Assembly: GCA_964455095.1 (NCBI GenBank)
Contig: CAYVUV010000268.1
Coordinates: 1 to 13,588 of the forward strand
DNA: 13,588 nucleotides
From: CAYVUV01 sp964455095
GTDB taxonomy: Bacteria; Desulfobacterota; Binatia; HRBIN30; CADEER01
Direction: 5' to 3'
Part shown: positions 1 through 6,461 of the stretch, piece by piece
Position numbering within the stretch: the first letter of the stretch is position 1
How the letters are laid out: each line of letters opens with the position of its first letter
Notes under the pieces: generated by a model
Databases searched by the model: none
Told to the model about the DNA's origin: nothing
Seen by the model: the letters and a program-made list of their open reading frames with translations, nothing else
Program-made: the position numbers and the translations under genes

Positions 1-374
1 GGGAAGATACCCAGGTTGAGATCGCCATAGAGGAAGACGTCGGTTTCCGTGAGGCAGACGAGGTCGTTGGCGCCGAGATGCTCAGCGACGACGCGCAACG
101 CTTCGATGCGATTGAGCGGGACGTACACGTCGCGACCGGCGGCGAAGTCCATGTTCTGATCGCGCGGGTGATTTACGCCGGTGAAGTGCCGCGCGCCGTA
201 CGTCGCCAGCACCCGTTTCAGGTCGGGCGACAGCTCTTCGTGGCCGTTGCACACGACCACCCAGACCTCCCAGCCGGGAGGCAGCTGGCCGTGCAGCGAC
301 TCGAGCAGGATGCTCAGTTGCCAGCGCATGTAAACGCGATCGTCGATGCCGACGACGAACTTGACGTTCTTCAT
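1..374 (-). CDS. Sugar-transferase-like protein, 3' end cut by the window edge
   Basis: The reading frame is open on the minus strand from ATG at 374-372 to the left edge (124 codons seen). A GGTGA element sits about 9 nt upstream of the ATG. The protein begins MKNVKFVVGIDDRVYMRWQL. A beta-strand/helix start, a strand reading WEVWVVVCNGH, a segment DFAAGRDVYVPLNRIEALRV and the acidic strand end CLTETDVFLYGDL follow. A short hydrophobic strand ending in a T-D-V/D-L acidic pair about 115 residues in is typical of GT-A nucleotide-sugar transferases, where it binds metal and nucleotide. There is no signal peptide, so it is probably cytoplasmic or peripheral. It is divergent from the glycan operon, and the context supports a glycosyltransferase role. 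The family could not be named, because the C-terminal half, which normally carries acceptor specificity, lies outside the window. Confidence 0.7.
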   Translation of the reverse strand, partial: MKNVKFVVGIDDRVYMRWQLSILLESLHGQLPPGWEVWVVVCNGHEELSPDLKRVLATYGARHFTGVNHPRDQNMDFAAGRDVYVPLNRIEALRVVAEHLGANDLVCLTETDVFLYGDLNLGIF

Positions 375-508
375 CTGGCCGTCACCTTACACCGCTGCCC
401 ACGACGGAGTCATCTGCACGCTCTCCGCCATTCTCGCTCCCGGCTTCTCGCCGGGATGATGACAACGCGACTTGCGCTGCCACCTCGCGCGCCGATAGAG
501 GAGCATCG
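375..508. other. Divergent intergenic region, perfect hairpin at 438-456
   Basis: This is the spacer between the minus-strand transferase and the plus-strand glycan operon and should hold both promoters. The only clear structure is CCCGGC-TTCTC-GCCGGG at 439-455, a perfect 6-bp stem with a 5-nt loop that gains a seventh T-A pair at 438/456. No convincing -35/-10 pair was found on either strand. The hairpin could be a 5'-leader element of the operon or chance in GC-rich DNA. Confidence 0.35.
497..503 (+). promoter_or_regulatory. Ribosome binding site placed before a nine-codon stub, not before the sulfotransferase
   Basis: AGAGGAG lies 5 nt before the ATG at 509, and is the best Shine-Dalgarno match at the front of the operon. 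The sulfotransferase ATG at 543 has no comparable purine run in front of it. The site therefore appears to load ribosomes on the short frame 509-535. Downstream translation of the sulfotransferase may depend on re-initiation. Confidence 0.45.
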
Positions 509-535
509 ATGAACGAGATCTCGATCTCGACGTGA
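509..535 (+). other. Eight-residue stub resembling the start of the GT60-like genes; possible leader peptide or relict
   Basis: The frame reads MNEISIST and then TGA. It closely matches the start of the downstream glycosyltransferase at 1259 (MDEIFIS) and more loosely the one at 3040 (MAHEIFI). The nucleotide context is alike too: 'catcgATGaacgagatc' here against 'tatcgATGgacgagatc' at 1254. A tandem ATCTCG-ATCTCG at 518-529 stands where the downstream gene has ATCTTCATCTCG. It is either a remnant of a GT60-type gene whose body was replaced by the sulfotransferase, or a functional upstream frame. The stop lies 7 nt before the sulfotransferase ATG, a distance suited to termination/re-initiation. 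Chance similarity over eight codons cannot be excluded. Confidence 0.4.
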
Positions 536-542
536 TGTCGCC

Positions 543-1238
543 ATGGCCCACTACTTCATCGCCAATCACGACAAGCGCTTCGTCGCGATCGCCAGCCCGA
601 AATGTGCGTCGACCGCGGTGCGCAGCTGGTTCTTGCAGACGGCCGGCCTCCCACCGGTTCCCCTGAGGGGCGTCGATCCGTATCTCGTCGCCCCCAAGCG
701 CATACCCGCCCTCGGCACGTACGCACGGGTCCTCTTCGTCCGCGATCCGCTGTGCCGGCTCGTCGGCTTCTACTGGAATTTTGTCGTGTGTGATCCCAGA
801 AGTTGGTGCTTCCTGGACGACAGGGGGGAGGTTCCCCTGCAGGGCGCAACCTTCCGCGCCGTGATCGAGGCCGTCAACCGCGCGCGACACGACGGCGTGG
901 TGCTGCAGCATCACCTGCTTGCGCAGAGCATGAACCTGCCCGCCGACCGCGCGCCCGATCATCTCGCGTTGGTCGAGCGGCTCGATGACGAGCTCACGGC
1001 GCTCAACCATCGATTCGGGCTGACCGGTTACCACAACCCCCATCGATCCGATGGGGAGATCGACTCGACCCTGACCGAGACGGTCATGGATCGCCGGCCC
1101 GATGGGTTCGATCGGCGCCGCCGCCCCGCCTTCGAGATGTTCTATGACACCGAGCTGGCGGCAACCGCGCGGCATTGCTTCCCCGATGATGTGGCGCTGC
1201 ATGCCTCAATTCCCGGCGCGCGTCCACTGAACGTCTGA
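543..1238 (+). CDS. Sulfotransferase family protein (PAPS-dependent, Sulfotransfer_2-like)
   Basis: This 231-residue cytosolic protein is expected to transfer sulfate from PAPS to a sugar hydroxyl or other acceptor. The 5'-phosphosulfate loop is ASPKCASTAVRSWF at residues 17-30, a variant of the P-K-x-G/A-S/T-T loop, with Lys20 and Ser/Thr available for phosphate. The 3'-phosphate motif is VRDPLCRLVGFYW at 66-78, with Arg67-Asp68-Pro69 in the canonical order. The C-terminal stretch FYDTELAATARHCFPDDVAL (200-219) is the usual final helix of carbohydrate sulfotransferases of this group. It is short but within the range of bacterial members. ATG 543 is the only usable start, because the frame closes at 510-512. 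It is the first full gene of the operon and lies 20 nt before the fused glycosyltransferase, so a glycan or nucleotide-linked sugar is the likely acceptor. The acceptor itself is not visible. Confidence 0.87.
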   Translation: MAHYFIANHDKRFVAIASPKCASTAVRSWFLQTAGLPPVPLRGVDPYLVAPKRIPALGTYARVLFVRDPLCRLVGFYWNFVVCDPRSWCFLDDRGEVPLQGATFRAVIEAVNRARHDGVVLQHHLLAQSMNLPADRAPDHLALVERLDDELTALNHRFGLTGYHNPHRSDGEIDSTLTETVMDRRPDGFDRRRRPAFEMFYDTELAATARHCFPDDVALHASIPGARPLNV

Positions 1239-1258
1239 GTCGCATCCAGCGAGTATCG

Positions 1259-3040
1259 ATGGACGAGATCTTCATCTCGATCGCTTCTTACCGGGACGAG
1301 TTTCTTCCCTTTACGATCGGCAGTGCCCTCGCAGGGGCGCGCTACCCGGAGCGGCTGCGCTTCGGCATCTGCTGGCAGGCGGCGGCCGGCGAGCGTCTCG
1401 ATCCCTACGTGGACGACCCCCGGTTTCGGATCATCCGGTTTCCGTACTGGGAGAGCCGCGGCTACGGCTGGTCGAGAGCCGCGGTGCAGAAGCTGTATCG
1501 GGGCGAGAAGTACCATCTGCTGATCGATTCGCACTCCTACCTGGCGCCGGGCTGGGACGAGAACCTCATCCAGCAACTGGAGAGGAAGCCGAGCGCGAAG
1601 CCCCTGCTGACCACGAGCGCGCCGCCGTTCACCTTCGACGCAGAGGGCAGGGTGGTCCTCCCCTGGGCCGGAACCGACCGCGACGGCGTTCCCCTGATCC
1701 GCTGCCGGCAGACTTCGCCGAGCGGATTTCTCGACTTCCAGATGTCGGCGGAGCGCTCGCCCGGACCGAATACGCGCACCAGCTTCATGGTGTGCAACTT
1801 CGTCTTCACGCACGGACGCTGGATCGTCGACGTTCCCGAAGATCCCGACATGATCAACGCGAGCCACGAAAGCGCGCTCTCGGTGCGGACGTACACGCAC
1901 GGCTACGACATGTTCGTGCCCGACGAGATCCAGGTCTGGCATCTCGACTATGCAAACTACCGCGAGGGGATTCGGCACACCGTGTGGGAGACGAAGTCGC
2001 AGCGCTGGCAAGCGGAGGCCACCAACCGGCTGCTCGAACGTCTCGACGCCCTCATCTACGGCAAGGGAGATACCGCGATCCTCGGGCGCTACGGGCGCGG
2101 CAGTGCGCGCACGGTCGAAGCGTGGGCAGAGAAAGCCGGCGTCGATCTGCAATTCGACCGGCGCTCGAGCCCGGCTGGGACCTCACCCGCGCCAACGCTC
2201 ACCACCGCTGAGTCCCGCCCGGGAACCGACGTCGCACCCCACCGCATCGCCGTGCTCGTGCTCGCCTGTGCCTCTTCACCGCACTATCAGACCGTCGAGG
2301 CTATCCGGCGGACCTGGGGCGCCCAGACTCTGCCCCAGGTCGACATCTTCTACCTGTATGGCAACCCGAAGGACGACGAAGGACGTCGCGTGTTGTCGCG
2401 CTACGTCGGCCGCACGGTCCCCGTGGTTCCGGACGACGTCCTTCACCAGGTCGGCGATGTGCTGATCGCGGGCTGCGCCGACGACCTGAGTGAGCAGGAG
2501 GATTGTATCCTGCGCAAACGGTTGATCGCTTTCCACCATCTCGCGGCCGACGACCGCTACGATCTGATCTACAACGTGTGCGCCGCGAGCTACGTCGATC
2601 AGCGCGCCCTGGTTCGCTACGCCGAGACGCTGGTCCCGACGCGCATGGTGGCGGGCGTGGTCAGTATCGATCCGACGCGCCGGGCGCCGTTCGTCAGCGG
2701 CGCCTCGATGATTCTGTCGGTGGATGTCGCGCGAGAGCTCGGGTACGCCCGCAAGGCCATCATAGAGGGGAACGCTTTCGCATCTCGCGACGACGTCGCC
2801 ATCGGTCAATGGATCGCGACCCGCGTCGCTCGAGTCCCGCTGTCTACCTTCATCGAGGACATCGAGCGCTGTCGCCCGCTGACCGCCGACCACGTCTTCG
2901 TCCGGTACCCACAGGGGACGGTGGGATACGTGACGGCGCCGGTCGAGGAGCAACGACCGCTGGCGCAGGCCTTCCACTACCATTTCCACAGCCAGCGGTC
3001 GGACGAGATGCTCGAGTTCCACCGGCGCTACTTCGTCTGA
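1259..3040 (+). CDS. Two-domain glycosyltransferase: GT60/Skp1-GlcNAc-transferase-like plus GT31/Fringe-like
   Basis: The product has 593 residues. Residues 1-300 match the 'Glycosyltransferase (GlcNAc)' family known from Dictyostelium Skp1 GlcNAc transferase. They carry the start IFISIASYRDEF, then LRFGICWQA (33-41), the metal/nucleotide motif LLIDSHSYLAPGWD (87-100) with Asp90-Ser91-His92, and the late motif RTYTHGYDMFVP...WHLD (210-230). A Pro/Ser/Thr-rich linker (about 302-325) leads to a second transferase domain. This begins HRIAVLVLACASSPHYQTVE and AIRRTWG (348-354), the latter diagnostic of GT31/Fringe-type enzymes. It continues with PFVSGASMILSVDVAREL (477-494) and DDVAIGQWIA (511-520), equivalent to the family's 'SGag-vls' and 'eDV-iG' motifs. 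The usual DDD/DxD strand reads LIYNVCAASYVD (436-447), so donor binding there may differ. No membrane anchor is seen. It is followed by a TGATG overlap with the next gene. Each half may add a different sugar to one acceptor. The exact sugars are unknown. Confidence 0.82.
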   Translation: MDEIFISIASYRDEFLPFTIGSALAGARYPERLRFGICWQAAAGERLDPYVDDPRFRIIRFPYWESRGYGWSRAAVQKLYRGEKYHLLIDSHSYLAPGWDENLIQQLERKPSAKPLLTTSAPPFTFDAEGRVVLPWAGTDRDGVPLIRCRQTSPSGFLDFQMSAERSPGPNTRTSFMVCNFVFTHGRWIVDVPEDPDMINASHESALSVRTYTHGYDMFVPDEIQVWHLDYANYREGIRHTVWETKSQRWQAEATNRLLERLDALIYGKGDTAILGRYGRGSARTVEAWAEKAGVDLQFDRRSSPAGTSPAPTLTTAESRPGTDVAPHRIAVLVLACASSPHYQTVEAIRRTWGAQTLPQVDIFYLYGNPKDDEGRRVLSRYVGRTVPVVPDDVLHQVGDVLIAGCADDLSEQEDCILRKRLIAFHHLAADDRYDLIYNVCAASYVDQRALVRYAETLVPTRMVAGVVSIDPTRRAPFVSGASMILSVDVARELGYARKAIIEGNAFASRDDVAIGQWIATRVARVPLSTFIEDIERCRPLTADHVFVRYPQGTVGYVTAPVEEQRPLAQAFHYHFHSQRSDEMLEFHRRYFV

Positions 3041-4035
3041 TGGCGCACGAGATCTTCATCGCGATCGCCGCGTACACCGATCCGGAGCTGCCGCGGACCC
3101 TGCGCAGCGCCAGCGCCATGGCGCGCCACCCGGACGCGCTACGCTTCGGCATCTGCTGGCAGGCCGATCCCGCCGCGCCCGTGCCGCTCGATCCGTTTCG
3201 GCGCGATCCGCGCTTCCGCTTCGTCGATCGCACCATCGACGAGAGCCAGGGCGGCCCCTGGGCGCGCAACCTGGCGCAGTCGCTCTGGCAGGGCGAGCCG
3301 TACACCTTGCAGGTCGACTCCCACATGCACTTCGAGCCGGCGTGGGACGCGCGCCTGATCGAGATGCTCGAGCGCCTGCCGAGTCCCAAGCCCATCGTCA
3401 CCATGAATGCACCGCTCTTCTGGCACGACGAGGCGAAGGGACTGCAGCGGCGTTTCGACATGGGCGTGCCGACGACGGAGGTCGCCAGTTGGGGCGAGGA
3501 GGGTGGCTGGGCCCCGTGGTTCGACTTCGGCCCACCCAACCAACAGCAGCCCGGCCGCACGCGCTTCGTGAACGGCAACTTCGCCTTCACCCGCGGCGCA
3601 TGGAACGTCGAGGTGCCGCAGGACCCCGCGCACTACTACTGGGGCGAGGAGTTCAACATCACCGTCCGCTCGTTCACCTGGGGGTACGACCTGTTCCTCC
3701 CCAGCGAGGTTGTCGCCTGGCACATGCTGCACCGTGGCGGGCCCCCGCGGCGGCACTGGGAGCACGGCACAGAGGTCGTGGAACGGCGCAATGCCACCGC
3801 GCTGGCCCGTTTGGCCTGCCTGCTGTTCGGGCCGGAGCGAGCCGGCTTGGGTTGCTACGGACTCGGGCCGGCGCGCTCGCTGCGCGAGTACGAGAGATAC
3901 GCCGGCTTCGACTTCGCGCGCCGGCGCCTCCATCCCGATGTGCTCACCGGAGCCAATCCCGATCCCGTGACGATCCGCTGCGAAGCCGACTGGGATCGAT
4001 GCGCGACGTTCGCCGAGCTGCAGCAGCGCCGGTAG
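3040..4035 (+). CDS. GT60/Skp1-GlcNAc-transferase-like glycosyltransferase (tandem paralogue)
   Basis: This single-domain enzyme of 331 residues is homologous to the first half of the preceding protein. It starts MAHEIFIAIAAYTDPELPRT, has LRFGICWQA at 34-42, ESQGGPWARN at 68-77, the metal motif LQVDSHMHFEPAWD at 90-103 (Asp93-Ser94-His95), and GEEFNITVRSFTWGYDLFLP followed by VVAWHM. These are the family's canonical motifs, better preserved here (GPWAR, QVDSHM, GEE) than in the upstream paralogue. The likely reaction is transfer of GlcNAc or a related sugar from a nucleotide donor in the cytoplasm. The ATG overlaps the previous stop as TGATG and has no separate ribosome binding site, so translation is probably coupled. 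The frame stays open upstream inside the previous gene, but homology begins exactly at this ATG. Confidence 0.85.
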   Translation: MAHEIFIAIAAYTDPELPRTLRSASAMARHPDALRFGICWQADPAAPVPLDPFRRDPRFRFVDRTIDESQGGPWARNLAQSLWQGEPYTLQVDSHMHFEPAWDARLIEMLERLPSPKPIVTMNAPLFWHDEAKGLQRRFDMGVPTTEVASWGEEGGWAPWFDFGPPNQQQPGRTRFVNGNFAFTRGAWNVEVPQDPAHYYWGEEFNITVRSFTWGYDLFLPSEVVAWHMLHRGGPPRRHWEHGTEVVERRNATALARLACLLFGPERAGLGCYGLGPARSLREYERYAGFDFARRRLHPDVLTGANPDPVTIRCEADWDRCATFAELQQRR

Positions 4036-4039
4036 CTTC

Positions 4040-5467
4040 GTGAGCTTCGTCTCTCTGTCCTTCGTCGTCGTCCAGCTCGCGGCGCTGGTCCAGCGCGCCC
4101 TCACGCGCGGTTCGCTCCTCGGCAACGTCAGTGGGCTCCTGGCATTGAGCTGGCTTTTCTATGCGTGGAGCGTTCCCGAGTACCTCGTCCTGATTCTCTT
4201 CAGCACGACGGTCGATTACTGCGTCGCCCGCTTGCTGGCGGCAACGCCCCCGTCCGCGCGCGCGGCTCGCCGCCGGCTGCTGGCGGTTTCGCTGATGCTC
4301 AACCTCGGCGTCCTGGCGTACTTCAAGTACGCCGGATTCATCGCGCGGAGCTGGACGTCCCTGGCCGGTGGACTGGGACTCTGGACGCCCGACGTCACCA
4401 CTGCAGATATCGTCCTGCCGATCGGCATCTCGTTCTACACGTTCGAATCGATGAGCTACACGATCGACGTCTACCGCGGCCGCATCGAAGCCGAGAAGAG
4501 CTTCCTGCGGCTGGCGTGTTTCATTGCGTTCTTCCCGCATCTGGTGGCAGGCCCCATCGTCCGGGCGGGCGAGTTTCTCTATCAGTTCGAGCGCCGGCGT
4601 CGCTTTCGCATACGCGTCTTCGCCGAGGGCGCGTACCTCGTCATTCGCGGGCTCTTTCTGAAGATGGTGGTGGCGGACAACCTCGGCCAGCTCGTCGACC
4701 TGCACTGGCGGACGGCCGCGGCGGAGACACCGTCCGGGACTCTGGCGATTTCGCTGTTGTGCTTCTTTGCGTGCCAGCTCTTCTGCGACTTCGCCGGCTA
4801 CACGGACATCGCGCGCGGCCTCGCGTATCAGCTCGGATTCCGCCTGCCGATCAATTTCAACGCGCCGTATCTGGCGGCGACGTTCACCGAGTTCTGGCGG
4901 CGCTGGCACATCACGCTGTCGCGCTGGATGCGCGACTACGTGTACATCCCGCTCGGCGGCAATCGGCGAGGAGCCGGCCGAGGAGCGCTCAACCTATTGC
5001 TGGTGATGATCGTGGCCGGGCTCTGGCACGGAGCGAACTGGACGTTCGCGGCCTGGGGCGCGATTCAGGGCTTCGCCGTCGTGCTCGAACGAGCCCTAGG
5101 CCTGGCTCGCGGTCCGCGTGGAAGGATCGTGGGCGCTGCCTGGTACATGGTCGTCCAGATGACGTGGGTCCTGAGCCTCGGGATGTTCCGCGCCGAGGAT
5201 ATCCACCAAGGGTATCAGGTCATTCACAACGCGGTCGCAGGCTTGGCTGCGCTGCCGAGCTCCATGCCATCCCACCCGAGCGTGGTCGCGATCGGGTGGT
5301 GGCTCGTGCTGCCGGTGATTGCCCTGCACGCGCGCAGCCTGTTGACCGAGCGTCGCTGGCTTCCCGCCGTGGCGGAGCTCGAGAAAGCGACGTACGCCGG
5401 CAGCATGGTGGCGGCGATCCTGACCCTGTACGCGAACAGCCGCGCGTTCATCTACTTCCAGTTCTGA
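4040..5467 (+). CDS. MBOAT-family membrane-bound O-acyltransferase (AlgI type)
   Basis: A 475-residue polytopic inner-membrane protein that moves acyl (usually acetyl) groups across the membrane for O-acylation of extracytoplasmic glycans. The N-terminus MSFVSLSFVVVQLAALV and the segment LSWLFYAWSVPEYLVLILFS (36-55) match AlgI-like proteins. FFPHLVAGPIVR (164-175) and DFAGYTDIARGLAYQLGFRLPINFNAPY (about 250-277) are further family blocks. The MBOAT signature follows: EFWRRWHITLSRWMRDYVYIPLGG (284-307, His290), then AGLWHGANWTFAAWG (326-340) with the catalytic His330. It ends FIYFQF, as typical members do. GTG at 4040 is chosen because the family start aligns there and it lies 4 nt after the previous stop. 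There is no strong Shine-Dalgarno sequence. The next gene, 7 nt downstream, encodes the likely acyl-transferring partner. The cognate polysaccharide is not identified, and there are no alginate polymerase genes here. Confidence 0.93.
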   Translation: MSFVSLSFVVVQLAALVQRALTRGSLLGNVSGLLALSWLFYAWSVPEYLVLILFSTTVDYCVARLLAATPPSARAARRRLLAVSLMLNLGVLAYFKYAGFIARSWTSLAGGLGLWTPDVTTADIVLPIGISFYTFESMSYTIDVYRGRIEAEKSFLRLACFIAFFPHLVAGPIVRAGEFLYQFERRRRFRIRVFAEGAYLVIRGLFLKMVVADNLGQLVDLHWRTAAAETPSGTLAISLLCFFACQLFCDFAGYTDIARGLAYQLGFRLPINFNAPYLAATFTEFWRRWHITLSRWMRDYVYIPLGGNRRGAGRGALNLLLVMIVAGLWHGANWTFAAWGAIQGFAVVLERALGLARGPRGRIVGAAWYMVVQMTWVLSLGMFRAEDIHQGYQVIHNAVAGLAALPSSMPSHPSVVAIGWWLVLPVIALHARSLLTERRWLPAVAELEKATYAGSMVAAILTLYANSRAFIYFQF

Positions 5468-5474
5468 GCCAACG

Positions 5475-6461
5475 ATGAGACGTGGACCTTTCAGGCTCGC
5501 CGGCATTGCCACCATGTTCTGGGCGGGGCTCGTGATCGCGCTGAATGTGCTACCCCGACTGCCGTTGGGCCCGGAGTCCTCGCCGCGGTTGCTCGAGATT
5601 CCGACCTTCGAGGTGCCGAGCGATTCCTTTTTCGTCGAGGCGGCGGGCGACGATCTGAGCCAGATGGTGCTCTGGCACGGGCTCGGCGATTCCATCGAGA
5701 ACGCCCGGCGGGCCGACATCGTGTTCATCGGCGATTCGCGCATGCCCGTCGGGTTGCGCGAAGAGACCATCGTGCCCGCTGCCGCAGAGCTGGGGGTACG
5801 TGTCTTCTCCCTCGCCTGCGGTCACGTCGGGCGCGTGCCCTTCGCGCTGGAGCTCATTCGCAAGCACGATCTCCGGCCGAAGATCGTGGTCGTGGTCGGT
5901 GGACCGCACATGTTCAAGGACAAGTGGTCGGCGCCGGAGGAGGAGGCGAGAAAGCTGACGACGTGGCAGGCTTGGACGGCGTGGATCGAGGCCGACGCGA
6001 GATGGCGGCTGCAGAGCTGGTTGCATGCGCGGTTGCCCAAGGTCGACTGGTTCGACCGCGACCTGATCGGGTCCTGGATCATGTACCGGTCGAGCCGGAC
6101 CGGCTGGTTGCTTCCGGTCGTCGAACCTTCGGCGCGCATTCCAATCGGCGTTGCACCGGATGATGCAAGCTACGCTTGGGTGCTGCCGCTGGCGCGGGCG
6201 CTCAAGCAGGAACTCGACGGGCGCGGTACCTTGCTGGTTGTGAGCGTCGTCCCGTACGGCGATACTCGCACCGGTCATCTGCCCTTTTTGAGCCGGGAGC
6301 TCGGAGTGCCGGTGGTCCTGCCGAGCTTCGACGGAATGTTCACCGCCGATGGATCCCATCTCGACCGGGGGAGCGCGGCGTCGTACGCCAATGCCTTTTG
6401 GAGCCAGTTCGTCGCGCTGCCCGAAGTGCGGAACCGGCTTTCGCTCGAGGCCTCACGATGA
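5475..6461 (+). CDS. SGNH/AlgJ-like extracytoplasmic acyltransferase partner of the MBOAT protein
   Basis: The product has 328 residues. A short basic N-terminus and one hydrophobic segment (about 8-26) suggest a signal anchor that places the rest in the periplasm. Residues 81-90 read DIVFIGDSRM, an SGNH block I in which Ser88 would be the nucleophile. LSLACGH-like and VVVVGGPHM segments (111-145) occupy the positions of blocks II-III. DGSHLDRGSAASYA (292-304) supplies the block V Asp292/His295 pair. This is the layout of AlgJ/AlgX/PatB-type proteins, which receive acyl groups from an MBOAT partner and place them on sugar hydroxyls. The gene starts 7 nt after the MBOAT gene and its stop overlaps the next start (ATGA), supporting co-expression. 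Sequence similarity to any named AlgJ is low by eye, so it is called by motif and context. An acylesterase is the alternative. Confidence 0.78.
   Translation: MRRGPFRLAGIATMFWAGLVIALNVLPRLPLGPESSPRLLEIPTFEVPSDSFFVEAAGDDLSQMVLWHGLGDSIENARRADIVFIGDSRMPVGLREETIVPAAAELGVRVFSLACGHVGRVPFALELIRKHDLRPKIVVVVGGPHMFKDKWSAPEEEARKLTTWQAWTAWIEADARWRLQSWLHARLPKVDWFDRDLIGSWIMYRSSRTGWLLPVVEPSARIPIGVAPDDASYAWVLPLARALKQELDGRGTLLVVSVVPYGDTRTGHLPFLSRELGVPVVLPSFDGMFTADGSHLDRGSAASYANAFWSQFVALPEVRNRLSLEASR

Noticed and set aside
472..499. Promoter-like TTGCGC with GATAGA 16 nt downstream
   Set aside because: Both hexamers are weak, and transcription would start inside or next to the ribosome binding site at 497-503.
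1142..2152. Long open frame on the minus strand opposite the fused glycosyltransferase
   Set aside because: It has no recognisable motif, an Arg/Ala/Val-rich composition, and lies wholly over a motif-rich plus-strand gene. It is a product of GC-rich third positions.
3139..4909. Long minus-strand frames opposite the second GT60-like gene and the MBOAT gene
   Set aside because: They are antisense to genes with clear catalytic motifs, and their own translations show no domain, start signal or hydrophobic pattern.
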